Source: Adiantum capillus-veneris
Taxonomy: Eukaryota; Streptophyta; Polypodiopsida; Polypodiales; Pteridaceae
Reading direction: 5' to 3'
Assembly (NCBI GenBank): GCA_014529385.2
Contig: CM043950.1
Coordinates: 155,901,545-155,965,544, forward strand
Length of the DNA: 64,000 bases
The notes beneath the pieces were generated by a model. The model had not been told where the DNA came from. It made no database searches and was given only the letters and a program-made list of their open reading frames with translations. Within the stretch, counting starts at the first letter, position 1. Every line of letters begins with the position of its first letter. Below, one piece after another: positions 43,830 to 55,091 of the stretch. The position numbers and the translations under genes were made by a program.

Positions 43830-46350
43830 TCATTAGAATCACAAGCTGTCAGGATTTTCCTTTCGCAACCAGTAGCATTTAGACTTTTAGTAAAAAGCAG
43901 TTCAAAAGTTAAAACTAATCATAACTTGAACAAATCTCATCCATTCTTGTCCATATTTCACCAGTGGGACTAAGAAGACTAGAGCTATGAATGATTGAAA
44001 TCTGAGCCAAATCTGGGCCTGAGGTACATCGATCGCGATCATACTACCATGACCAAAATAACATTTGATCACATGAGTGGTTTGCTGATAGCTAGAGGGT
44101 CATTTTGGTCCACTCTGTCTTTTATTTGAACCACTTTTGAGTTTATAAGTCCCAATTTTGGGTTACAAGGGAGTTTTGGACTAGACTTGATTTTTCATGG
44201 GTTTTGATGTCCAATTGGCTTGAAGCTTGATGTGTGACTTGAACAAGATGTGTACAAGAGATCTGTTAGGTTTTGGTCAAAATCTGATGCTGAGGTACAC
44301 CAATTGCGATCGTAGTACCTGGGCTTTTTTGGGTGAATACTAGATGGCATTAGTCTCCTATGCTTGTCTAGCCCACTGATGATTTATTTTCTAGTTTTGG
44401 ACTTAAAATGAACACACTGTTTGACCTTATTTTACTAAGTCTAACCATATTGGGCTTTCTTGATGAATTCTGGTTGGAGCCTGGAGTCAGTTGATGTTAG
44501 TCTTTGAGCTTTTAGTGCTTCCATGATGTGTTGCTATATCATCAGCCTACTCCGCTGTCTGATTCTAACTTGATCAGGCACTTTTTACCCCGTCTTTGGA
44601 GATTTCCCAGACTTGGGTATTTTTCAGGCATTCTTTGGATACCAATGGAATAATTGGGCATCTCTAAGTTGCCTTTTAGTCTTTGACATTAGTTCAGCCA
44701 AATTCTTCCCTTGTGTGATCACTCGAGACTGAAATGGTCATCTCCGTCCTTATAGGAGATTCTGAGCTCCATTCAGGGTTTTCTACTACCGTGCTCACTC
44801 CTAGTCGGGCGGGTATGCCTTTCAAACCATCCGTCATAATTTTCAGTCGAAGTTTGGTAGTTGTAGGTCAAATTTCCCGATTCGGGTGTGTTTGACAATT
44901 TTGGCCCATTCTATGAGAAAACTTTGTGCATTTCTTATGAAAATTCAAGAGAGTGTACTCCTCCATGAGTTCTAAGCCTGGGCCATGTCAAAATTTCTAA
45001 AATCGGAAACTGGGGGCACCGATCGCGATCGTACCATAGATCCCAAATTAATTTTTGACACCTGCAGGTTGTTGGCGAAGTTGAGAGAAGGCTTTTTGCA
45101 ATTTCTGTGTCAAATTTGGTCAGTGAGGTACACCGATCGCGAACGTTGTACCACCACCAAATTGAGATCTGATCACATGGATTTGTTCCTGACATTGTGG
45201 GGAGCACATTGATGTGTTTTGTCCCTGAAAAAGTTTTGTCATGATGCCTCTAAGGGCCCTTGACCTATTCGACTCAATCCGAATTTGATTTGGTCAATGC
45301 GCCCGTTTGTGCGATGTTTCGCGCTTGCATGTGTAATACACTTGATCTTTACTCGACAAGGAACATACCTGTGAAATTTGGTGTGAAATGCCGGCTCCGA
45401 TCGTCCGTACAGAGTAGAAATATGGCAGCTCGCTCTAGGTCAAGAAGCTCTCCTCTTCTCTCTCAGAATGGAAATTGCACAATGAGCTAGATTTTTGGCC
45501 TATCTGACCCATTTCTTCCCGAGGTTTTTGTGACATAGGGCTAATTTTCCTTACCTTTGATCTCGAGATAATTTGTATACCACCTATGGGTCGAACCGTT
45601 CGTCATTCTGGTGTTGTATCACCGTTTGATGCGATTCTGTGGAAATGTGGTCATGATCATTAAGACTGAAATTCGTCGTCTTCAGATTAGCTTCATATGT
45701 TCCATGCTTGATAACCCTACCATGATACTTCAGCGTTTGCTTCCAAAACTTGATTCTGACATTGTGGGTGATATATTTTTAATTTTTGAAGTTTTATTAA
45801 CGAAAATTAAGCGAAATAAATTGAAAATACTTATTAACTGGCGAAAATTTGCCAAAAATTATTATACTCACCCCTAACATATATTTTCTCTAGAAGCATC
45901 CCAATGCTCCAGATTTTGTCATTACAGCTCATTATTATGCTGGTTGGATGATAAAAACGCTAAAAAATGTCAAATTTTGATCAAATTTGTTCGAAATTGA
46001 ACTCTAAAAAATGAGCAAAAAACATACGCATTATGTACATATATACACGTTGGACCCCTTAATGGTCCTGACTGCTGCTAGATTCAGCAGTTACTCCCCC
46101 TTCCTAAACTGAGTTGTCTTGGACGAAGGTTGTGCGTGTGCATGGGTTTTGAAATCTGTGTCTATGCACGGCTGTGTAATGTGGCCCTATCCTCATGTTT
46201 GAGACAATGCATTGGGAAACAAAGTGTTGTGCAAGATGCGGGGACTGAATGTAATTTTCAGTGGCTTTGGATGGCGAGGCTAGTTGTTTATGGAACAGAA
46301 GAGCTTGCAGTTTTATTGCTCTCTCTTTGATTGTTGGTTTTTTTATGGCA
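43830..46350 (-). other. non-coding spacer, probably LTR or leader of the flanking element
   Basis: About 2.5 kb without a gene between Gypsy B's 3' end and the gag-like protein. Near 46083-46097, minus-strand AGGAAGGGGGAGTAA resembles a polypurine tract, followed by an inverted repeat (CTGCTGAATCTAGCAGCAG), so an LTR may begin there. I could not find a second LTR copy or a standard primer site before the gag-like start. Palindromic motifs are listed separately. Confidence 0.35.
44023..45152. repeat. four dispersed copies of a palindromic motif
   Basis: 26-bp motifs with GGTAC and GTACC arms around a CGATCGCGATCG-like centre lie at 44023-44048, 44294-44319 and 45127-45152, with a shorter version at about 45014-45035. 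Flanking bases (CTGAGGTAC before, ACCA after) are also partly shared, so these are diverged repeats of a longer unit. Strong self-complementarity suggests a protein-binding site or RNA hairpin in the leader. Confidence 0.7.
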
Positions 46351-46351
46351 A

Positions 46352-47361
46352 CTATCTTTGGAACCCATTTGTATTCAGTTTTTTCATATTTGCAGATTTT
46401 AATGGAGGTTCCTGAATTTTCTTAGGTTTCCATTGCCATTTTGTTAGTTCAAGCTCCCTGGGTTGACTTTTTGGTCTCCATTCGATCTTTGTCGCTGAAT
46501 TTTTGGTTGTCTCCAGCTTTGGTTGCCATTTCCACTCTGGGTTAGCTCCTGAAGGTCTTTGATATGGTGTTGCTGTCGTCAGGAGTTGTGACTCGGGCAG
46601 CCATATCTGTCTCTGTTTTTTCTGCACGACGGTTTTCTTTATCCATACTTTTCGAACAGCCGTTTTCGGTGTTTCTGGCTGATGAGCTGATTGCTTTCTG
46701 TCGATGGGGATAATCGGCCACGAGTTATCTGTTTTGGCGAATGGAGTCATGTACGTGTTAAAGTTGTGTGTGTACATCAGCGCATGTTCTGACCATTCAG
46801 TAACTGCATTGTACGTTCTCATCCATGGAACTCCCAAACATAGTGATTCTCTGATTCCTTTGTCTTTCATTACAAGAAATTGATGAGGACAACTATTTCC
46901 ATCAATATTGATTGGTAAGTTTACTATTCCCAATGTTTGCATTTTTGCCCCGTTTGGGCTTGTAAATCTCGTGTGGATTGCACTAGGGGCTCATCGGTAA
47001 ACATCTTGTAAGTGGAGAAGTTGACCACATTGACTCTTGCCCCTGTGTCAATCAATGCTCATTGATATCTGCCATTCGAAAGTCTAACATTGATGCGAAC
47101 ATCGATTCCTATTTCCCATTGCTCGTCAGTGTGAATTATAGAAAGAGGAATTTGAGACGCATCTACTGGTTGAGGAAGTCTTTGTTGTTGTAATTTTTGT
47201 TTTCGCTTTAAAATCCTAATTCTGGCCTCCTCCTGTGCTTGAGCCTTTGTCTCATTTGCTTTGTTCTTGCGCTCCTTCGCAGCGTGGATTTTGGCAAGCA
47301 TCTCTGAGGTTAGCGGTAGGTTGTACTTCTTTAATCTGCAGCCACTAATCCAATTAGGCAT
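46352..47361 (-). pseudogene. Gypsy B: post-integrase linker, aspartic-protease-like domain and basic tail
   Basis: In frame with the integrase tail upstream (only a stop codon between). A linker rich in Lys, Gln and Glu (AKERKNKANETKAQAQEEAR) leads to IGIDVRINVRLSNGRYQ, a TGA, then ALIDTGARVNVVNFSTYKMF with a D-T-G triad. After one frameshift the frame 46942-46352 continues with MQTLGIVNLPINIDGN, HQFLVMKDKGIRESLCLGVP and WMRTYNAV, matching retropepsin strands and the ILG-like end. The tail repeats Trp-Lys/Pro motifs (QIWLPE, WKWQPK, IEWRPKS, WQWKPKK) and is strongly basic. Proteases normally lie before RT in Gypsy polyproteins. Confidence 0.65.
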
Positions 47362-47373
47362 CTCCTCTCCCTC

Positions 47374-48018
47374 TCATGTTGCAAGCTTAATGGCACCGCT
47401 AGATGATATGTCATGAATCACATAGGGTCCATTGCCTCGCTTTTTGAGTTTCCGGGAATGTTGTTTCAGGGTATACATTAAGACGTAATCCCCCATAGCA
47501 AATTCCTTGCTGATAACATGTTGATTAAAGAATGATTTCATGTTTTGTTTTTGCGTGTAGATTGATGCAACTGCTCTCAATCTAGTTTCATCCAGTTTTT
47601 CCAGGATATCTATGTGATTGGATAATTCATGGCCCATCCATTCTAATTCTTTAGCTACCCGAAGTGTAGGGATAAGAAATTCAAGTGGCAAAATCGCTTG
47701 AATTCCATAAACCATGTTGAACAGAGTCATTCTGATTGAGGTTTTGTACGCTACTCTATATGCCCATAAAGCTGAATGCAGCTTCTGATCCCAGTCGGCT
47801 CTTGATTCGCTAACAATTTTCGTGAGAATTGTCACCAAAATCTTGTTCGTACTTTCTGCTTGGCCGTTAGCTTATGGATGATAGGGAGCTGACTTCTTGT
47901 GAATTACCATGAATTCATCCAATAGGAATTTGATCACTTCATTGATGAAATGAGTCCCTCTATTGCTTACTATCTCTATTGGTAAGCCATACCTAGTGAA
48001 AATGTTTTCATACAAAAA
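47374..48018 (-). pseudogene. Gypsy B: integrase core second half and GPY/F domain
   Basis: The reading from 48018 has RYGLPIEIVSNRGTHFINEV, where the second catalytic Asp is Asn, and stops at the 48019 border and near 47870. Frame 47838-47374 has TKIVSESRADWDQKLHSALW, AYRVAYKTSIRMTLFNMVYG and GDYVLMYTLKQHSRKLKKRG, then NGPYVIHDISSSGAIKLAT, the GPY/F C-terminal domain. A single TGA then separates it from E-G-E-E-M-P-N-W, which continues the domain into the next entry. Confidence 0.8.
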
Positions 48019-49545
48019 CTATGTTGTCGTTTTTGCATCATTTTTGGTTGTTGCTTTCGCTTCAACCCACTTTGTTAGATAATTTGTTGCCACAATAATG
48101 TATTGAGCGTGCGTTTTATATCCAGGAGGCACAATTGGTCCTACAAAATCTATTCCCCATTTTGCAAACACTCTTGTCCCCATCATTGGTCTCAAGGGCA
48201 TGTCATCTCGTGCTCTAGGAATCTTTGTCCTCTGGCAATCATCACATCGTTTCACGAACTCCTCGGTGTCCATGAATAGTGTAGGCCACCATATGCCAGC
48301 AATAAGAATTGCTTTGGCCGTTTTGTCAACTGAGAAATGTCCGCCATGTGCTTGCTCTAAGATAGGAACGTATTCCTCTTCCGTCGCACACATTCTCAAT
48401 TGATTTTCTTTTCCCCTCTTGTAAAGATTGTCCTCAATCAATACATAGTTTTCTGCGTCTTTCGTGATCGTTTTGATATGTGATCTACTCATCCCTTCAG
48501 GCAGTATTCCGGTGGTGAGGTATTCTACAATGTAGTTACTCCATTTGGGTGCTACAGATAATTTGAATAGAGTCGCATGTTCTATCGGCTTTTGAAAAGT
48601 GTAGATAATACATGATTTGATATGCTTATGAACACTTTGTTGCATTTTTTGCCAATATACACCCATTCTCATCAATCTTTGATACGTCTGTGCATGCCCA
48701 TTGTGAATCCGAGTTGTTTGTACATGAGAATGGTTCAAATACAAGTCCTGTTCACTTGATTCAACACAAAGCCTAAGGATTTGATCCGATCCCTGTTTGT
48801 ATAGCCTTCCAGCCAGCATTACCAATGATCTAGATGCTGCAATGGTAGATGGTTGTCTTGTCAAATTCAATGACCCAATAGTCAACAAAGGAATTACATC
48901 CTCGCTCCATCTTGGAACCATTTCTATGTTGAAGAGATATGCATCTGGCAAATCATCATCAACTCCTGCAGGGTTTTCTCCATGCACCATTCTAGATAAA
49001 TGATCCGCTCTTTGGTTTGTAGTTCCTTTTTTTACTACAACCGTGAAGTCAAACTCAAGCAGTATGATGAACCATCGTACAATCCGCCCCGTACTGCAAG
49101 GTTTGTTTACCAAGTACAGTAGTGCTTGGTGATCAATGAAGAATACAAGTTTATTGGAAAGTAGGTAATGTCTAAACTTTTTCACATCATAGATCATACC
49201 CAAACCCTCCCTTTCAGTTGTTGTGTAATTCTTCTCTGCACTGTTTAGTTGTCTACTGGAGTAACTGATTGGAAAATCCATGTTCTTTTCTCCAAGTTGT
49301 GCAAGTATGCATCCTATAGCATATGCTGATGCATCTACATGGATGTGGAATATCTTTTCCCAATCCGGAGCCTTCAAAATTGGAGCGGATATCAATCTTT
49401 GCTTCAAAGTTTGAAAAGCTTTCTCGCACTCATCTGTCCACTCAAATTTAGTTATCAATGCGTAAAATGGTTTCGCAGTTATAGCGTATGAGTAGATAAA
49501 TCTGTGATAATACCCACAATGGCTCATAAATGCCTGTACCTCCTT
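48019..49545 (-). pseudogene. Gypsy B: RT end, RNase H, two zinc-finger regions and integrase start
   Basis: A 502-residue open frame (49527-48019). It opens in the RT thumb (SHCGYYHRFI). RNase H follows with D65, E105 and D132 (HVDASAYAIG, TTTEREGLG, FFIDHQALLY). Residues about 240-316 resemble an H2C2 finger (RLYKQGSDQILRLCVES, HSHVQTTRIHNGH, KSCIIYTFQ) with the last Cys changed to Tyr. Residues about 360-436 are a second, intact H2C2 finger (NLYKRGKENQLRMCATEEE, QAHGGHF, KRCDDCQRTK). The integrase core starts at D460 (KWGIDFVGPI). Upstream RT is lost: near 49570-49600 the frame shifts and joins a Copia leader. Confidence 0.85.
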
Positions 49546-49599
49546 TACCTTTACTGGTGTGGTAGATCAACAATTACGCTGATCTTCTCCAAAGCTTTG

Positions 49600-50020
49600 T
49601 AGCTCAAGTTATGAGCAAACAGTAGACTGCTGTCAAACTGCCAAAAACTGAACGACTTTCTTTTGTGCTTCTTTGAGCTCATAGAAAGGCTCAAACTCAC
49701 TTCCCACCTAGATGCGTGAGCTGAATGCATCAATCTCACAATGCTTCCATGTCTATGGAATCTCCAAGCTCCAATCTGTCGTCGTCGATGTAGCCGTTGC
49801 AAAGCTTGCCGAGAAGAGAGAAGATGTTGTACACAGTGGGCTAATCTGTAGAGGAACTGTGGACTGATCTGTGAGCACTAGGAGGCTCCCGAGAGCTCTC
49901 TTGCAAGCCTCTGTATGATTGTCCACAAGCCTCCTCTATTTCTTTGCTCAGATCTGTGACCTCTCCGTCATAGCCGACAAGTTCATAGCGAAGCCGTCCA
50001 TCTACGCTCTCACACATGTC
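49600..50020 (-). pseudogene. leader fragment of a truncated Copia element
   Basis: Sequence inward of the primer site at 50021. No gag or pol domain is visible. It meets Gypsy B RT at about 49600 by a non-homologous junction. Confidence 0.5.
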
Positions 50021-50224
50021 GCTCTGATACCAATTGAAGGGGATCGGAGAGCACCACAGATGGAGAGTGAGAGAGAGAATGAGATACACGACACACAGAT
50101 ATGGGTGGGGAGACTCAAAGAGTGAGTAGTCCCCTATACACTTATGCTATGTATAAGATATACAAGTCAATGGGCGCCCAGACTCTGGGCGGCCGGGCAA
50201 GGCACAGGCGCCTATACCCCAACA
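50021..50224 (-). mobile_element. Copia LTR with primer site, rest of element lost
   Basis: On the minus strand a 190-bp LTR (50224-50035) starts TGTTGGGGTATA and ends CCCCTTCA, followed by AT and TGGTATCAGAGC (50032-50021). Start, end and length match the 192-bp LTRs of the young Copia at 57235 and 62562, though the middle differs, so it is a related family. No partner LTR is found. Confidence 0.75.
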
Positions 50225-50690
50225 AGATGCAAACATTTCTCCTTTTGGTCCCTTGTTGAGATAGGTCTAGAAGCACATATCTATATACTTACTCTCATTT
50301 CCCTTTTATCTTCCTATATTAAATGATCAATTTAATATGAAAAAATCATTTGGTAAAGCTAGATATTATATTTTATGACATTACCTCTCTCTTGAAATCA
50401 TAGTCTTCCTCGACTATGAGGTACAGAAGATAAAGCTTAGTCATTAGTCCATGTTTCTTAGCGAGTAACGGATCCCTTTTTACCCTACGACATCATTCCA
50501 AAATTGATGACTAATCCATTTGGTGCTCGGGAGACTTAGCTGCCGCAAGTATGTCTAGTCTTTAGTCCATATCATACTTCCAATGTAGAGTGACAAGTTC
50601 TACTTGGTGTTTGGGAGACGTCATCACCACAAACATGATCATAAGCATGCACAGTAAAAGAAAGAAAATGAGGCTCATAAGACAAAAACA
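50225..50690. other. non-coding, probably 3' region of Gypsy C
   Basis: No coding. Short related segments (TTAGTCCATGTTTCTTAGCG and TTAGTCCATATCATACTTCC, each followed by a GGTG(C/T)T(C/T)GGGAGAC block) form a diverged direct repeat. Confidence 0.4.
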
Positions 50691-50699
50691 TTGTTCATA

Positions 50700-51625
50700 T
50701 AAAATGCATTTTCATTTGCTTACTCTAGTGTAGCATTGTAAGCATTGACAAGGTTCATATTATCCTTAAGCAAGGTTCCTTGCATCCCTCTAACATCTTT
50801 AAAAGGATAATCCTTAAGCTTACTAAGATATCATTGGATAATCTTACCGTTTCTTAGTACCTTGTCTTCATGTCGAAGAATCGATTTGGGCTACACCTCT
50901 TCTTGATCTTGGATCTCTGGCGGGTCCTCCATTATTGGTTCTTTTTGTGGCTCTCCTTGTAAGACTTGAGTAGGCTGACATGGTTAGCATTGTGAATGAG
51001 CCAATGGTTTGGCAACTTTAACTAATAAGCCAGCTCATTTATTAGCTTAAGAATTTTAAAAGAAAGGGCCATAGTATCTTTTTGCTAGTTTAGCATAATA
51101 CTCTTGGTGTCTCGTAGGATTCTTGCCTATAGTATGCCTTAGACGAAACTTGAGAAAATTTAGCAAGACCCAATTGTTTTTCTTAAAGGCTAAGGCTCTT
51201 CTGTGCTTATTAGCAGCAGCCCTTTTTGCTTTTTCTCTAAGATGGATATAACCTTTTTAATCTTTGGAAAAGATTCTTGTAAGTCTCGGCTATATTCATC
51301 AGCAGCGAAGATCTTCCCATATACTTCAAGTAGTAAGGGACTTTTGGATCTTCCCTCTTTAACCTCGAAAGGTGCGTTACCCATAGAAGTATGTACAATG
51401 TCATTGTATGCATACTCTATAAGAGGTAGGTACTTCTCTCATTGATAAAGTTGATCTACTTCCATGACATAGGCTTTTAGTAAATTCAAGAATTGTTAGA
51501 TTAGTTATTTCACTTTGGTCATCCGTATGGATGATAGGCCGAAAGATAAATTTTATCTACTTCCTAGATTTTCAAAGAGACCCTTCTAGAAATTACTGGT
51601 CGTTCTAGGATCTTTGTTCGCCACT
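50700..51625 (-). pseudogene. Gypsy C: integrase C-terminus with chromodomain
   Basis: Minus-strand reading from 51625: KDPRTTSNF and KGLFENLGS (integrase core near the second Asp), EKYLPLIEYAYND-like sequence, then MGNAPFEVKEGRSKSPLLLE, KIFAADEYSRDLQESFPKIK, a long decayed stretch, EPQKEPIMEDPPEIQDQEE, and SILRHEDKVLRNGKII plus YLSKLKDYPFKDVR, a chromodomain-like end. This marks a chromovirus-type Gypsy, whose chromodomain directs insertion to chromatin. Several stops, mostly where Trp, Gln or Arg is expected. Interrupted at 51625 by the Copia below. Confidence 0.75.
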
Positions 51626-52362
51626 TGTTAGGAAATAAGACGTAGCTAAATAGATATTTGAGTAGATTACTTAATGGAGAGAGATAGATTTCACATACAA
51701 GAGATTATAGAGTAGAGAGAGAGAGAGAGTACACACGATATACGTGGTTCACTCAATGTGGGCTATGTCCACAGGAAAGCAGCCACTCAATAGCTTTAGT
51801 ACTTCAAAACAAGAAGTAGTTTACAAAGGGATTATACCCTTAATAGAGTTCCCGCCTTGCTTCACTCTCACCACCTCACACTCACCTTGTTGCATCAACT
51901 TTACACTATGAAATGTATGTAGAAATGGCCTCCTTTTCTAGGCCAAAAGGGTTGCCCTCTCTCATGAGAGGCAACCATGTGTAGCCACCCTTGTGTAGAT
52001 AAGTCCAAGTCGGACCCTCCAATCCGCCCATGTGTGGCCACCCTTGAGAAGACAAGTCCGCTTTTGAATTCGACCACCGGCCATTGACTTCCGACCACCA
52101 GCTACCGGCCAACCGTTTTCCGACCATTTTCCAGTCGCCGTCCGGCCATAAACTTTTCTGGCGAAAAGGAATATTCCGACGAAGCCAATCTCCAGCATTG
52201 CTCAAGATTGGCGTAAAAATTTTGGTTTCCGACGAGTGATTTTATTTTTCGGCGAGTTATTTTTCTTCACGCACGATGGCTTCTCCTCATAATGGGGGCC
52301 TTACACATGTGCATTTTTACCACAGAAAATTACAAGGGGTAAATCAGGCTCCATACTTAACA
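51626..52362 (-). repeat. 3' LTR of the degraded Copia
   Basis: Complete 737-bp LTR. Diverges visibly from the partial 5' LTR by many transitions and a small GA-repeat length change, indicating an old insertion. Confidence 0.85.
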
Positions 52363-52422
52363 ATCTCCCACTTGGAGACTGATCTCCAAACCAAACCTGT
52401 GACTGCTTTCCATCCTGGCTTC

Positions 52423-53828
52423 TTATCCTTGAATGCCGATTGAAGATGAGCAAAAGCTTAACTTCTCCTTGTTGACCACCTTTGTAAACATGTCTGCAGG
52501 ATTTTCACTTGTATGCACCTTTCCTAGATTTACTCGTCCCTCTTCCAAAAGAGTGCGTATGAAGTGATATCTCACCTCAATGTGCTTTGTCCTTGAATGA
52601 AAGGCTGAATTCTTCACAAGATGGATAGAGCTTTGGCTATCACTGTACAAGACACAGTTGTCTTGTTGAATCCAAGCTCTTCTAAGAATCTATGAAGCCA
52701 CAGAATTTCTTTTCTTGCCTCCGTCATTGCTACATACTCTGCTTCCGTGGTAGAAACTGAGACCACTTTCTGCAGCTTTGAAGCTCAGCTTACTATTGTG
52801 CCTCCAACCATGAAGACATAGCCCATAGTGCTCCTTTGAGTATCTTTGTCACCTGCCATATCTGCATCAACATACCCTTCTAGAAAAATATCAGTTCCTC
52901 CAAAATACAAAGCATTTGTTTTTGTCCCTTTTAGATACCTAAGTATCCACTTCACAGCTTGCCAATGCTCTTTACCTGGGTTGTCCATGAACCTACTCAC
53001 AACTCCCACTGCATGTGCAATGTCTGGCCTTGTCCAGACCATAGCATACATTAGAGAACCTACCGCTGCAGCATATGGAACTTTAGACATATAGGCTATC
53101 TCCTCTTGTATCTTTGGACACATATCCTTCGTTAGTTTAAAGTGTCCAGCCAAAGGTGTAGAAACTGGTTTTGCATTTTGCATTGCAAACCTTTCTAGTA
53201 CCTTCTTAATGTAATCCTCTTGAGATAGCTTTATTGTCTTCTTCGTCATGTCCCTTGATATTTTCATACCAAGTATCCTCTTTGCAGCACCTAAATCTTT
53301 CATTGAAAAAGATTTAGACAGCTCCTCTTTTAGGTCTTTGATGTCCAGCATGTTAGCACTTGCAATCAACTTGTCATCAACATACAACATTAGGATAATG
53401 AATTTCCCATCTCCCAAATTCTTCGTGTAGACGCAATGATCCGAGTTGCATCTTGTGAATCCATGATCCAACATCCATCGATCAAACTTCAAGTATCATT
53501 GTCTTTATGCTTGCTTTAAACCATACAAGCTCTTCTTTAATCTGCAAACCATTTTCTCCTTACCTTTTACTTCATACCCCTTTGGTTGAAGCATGTAGAT
53601 TTCCTCCTCTAAGTCACCGTGAGGGAATGCCATATTTACATCCATTTGCTCGAGATTTAGATCATGAGTAGCCACAAGCCTTAAGACAAGCCTAATTGAG
53701 TTCATTTTTACAACAGGAGAATATATTTCATTGAAGTCAATACCTTTCTTTTGAGAAAACCCTTTTACCACAAGCCTAGACTTGTACCTTTTCTTCCCAC
53801 CTTCTTCAACCTGCAGTTGTACACCCAT
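52423..53828 (-). pseudogene. degraded Copia: RT and RNase H
   Basis: Frames 53828-53505 (KSRLVVKGFSQKKGIDFNEI, PVVKMNSIRLVLRLVATHDL, EQMDVNMAFPHGDLEEEIYM), 53492-52785 (LMLYVDDKLIASANM with the catalytic Y-V-D-D; MKDLGAAKRILGMKISRD; ILRYLKGTKTNALYF; EGYVDADMAGDKDTQRSTMG) and 52650-52423 (SDSQSSIHLVKNSAFHSRTK, VHTSENPADMFTKVV). RNase H acidic residues are visible in VDADMAG and SDSQS. Stops separate the pieces. Confidence 0.85.
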
Positions 53829-54227
53829 TTGTTTTGAAGTGCCCGCTTACCTTTAGGCAACTCAGCCACTCCCATGTTTGGTTGCGATGTAGTGAGTCCA
53901 TCTCCACTTGCATGCTCTTCGTCCATTCTTCTTTGGATTCGTGTTGCATAGCTTCTTCGTATGATTCTGACTCTCCAGAATCTGAGATCAAGAAATCGTT
54001 GAAGGAAGGAACAAACCTTTATGGAGGTCTACTTGCTCTTGTAGATCTTCGAGGAATAGGTTGAGGCTCCTCATTTGGTTGACGTTGTTGCACATTGTCA
54101 TTGTTTCCAGTCCTTGAGTCTTCACCGTCCTCAAGCTCCATGTACTCATCACTTGTTTCTTTTGTTTATTTTCTTTCCAATTAATCTTTGTACATATTTT
54201 GTTCGTTAAAAATTACATCCCTACTTC
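53806..54227 (-). pseudogene. degraded Copia: integrase-RT linker
   Basis: The frame 53991-53806 has SESYEEAMQHESKEEWTKSM and SLHRNQTWEWLSCLKVSGH, the start of the RT domain. Upstream to 54227 are Glu/Pro-rich linker remnants with stops. Confidence 0.6.
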
Positions 54228-55052
54228 TTAAGATTTTACCATCTTCAGGATTCCATAGGTGATACCCAAGTCACCTTCTCCATAGCCAATGAAGAAACAC
54301 TTTTTGGACGTTGCATCTAGCTTCGATCTTAGGCTTCTATCTACGTGCATGAAAGCCTCACACCCAAACACTTTGAGGAATGCATAATTCACTGGTTTAC
54401 CTGTCCATGCCTCTTCTGGAACTCCCCCATCTAATGTCGTTGAGGGTGACCGATTGATTAAGTACACAGACGTACTTACAGCTTCCACCCAAAGCTCAAG
54501 CGGTAGGCCTGCATGTAGCCACATGCTTTGTGCTCGCTCCATGATTGTCCTGTTCATCCTTTCTGAAATCCCATTTTGTTGAGGTGTCCTTGGGGTTGTC
54601 CTTTGCCTCCAAATTCCATTGCTAGCACAAAAGCTTTCAAAAGCTTGGCTGCAATATTCACCTCCATTGTCGGATATGAGGCATTTAACGTTGGTACCTG
54701 TTTCATTCTCCACAAAGGCTTTCCACCTTTGAAATATGGAAAATACATCGGACTTATTCTTCATGACAGAAACCCATGTTTTTCTAGTCGCATCGTCTAT
54801 GAATGTTACATAGTACAATGAGCCACCAAGTGATGGTGTACTTACAGGACCCCAAACATCAGAATGAACCAACTCAAGTTTTTTATAATTTCTTTCATTT
54901 CCTGATTTTTGAAATTTTACCCTCTTTTGTTTACCATAAACACAATCTTCACAGAACTCTAAGTTCACTTCTTTCAAACCTGGTAAAAGCTTCTTTGTTT
55001 GAAGGATTTGCATTCCTTTGGCACTTATATGCCCAAGCCGGTAGTGCAACAC
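54228..55052 (-). pseudogene. degraded Copia: integrase
   Basis: 274 open residues. Pre-integrase zinc region (HYRLGHIS, EFCEDCVYGK), then the core with D65 (ELVHSDVWGP), D128 (CLISDNGGEY) and E164 (PQQNGISERMNRT): a full D-D-35-E set. It ends near VFGCEAFMHV and KCFFIGYGEG. The frame is intact over the catalytic core although the rest of the element is broken. Confidence 0.85.
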
Positions 55053-55091
55053 CGCACTGTAAACTTCTGTAGTTGCTGCACAAGCTGCAAG

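Noticed and set aside
51906-52205. Minus-strand frames repeated at 56676-56963
   Set aside because: Lie entirely within the two LTR copies of the degraded Copia; similarity is due to the LTR repeat.
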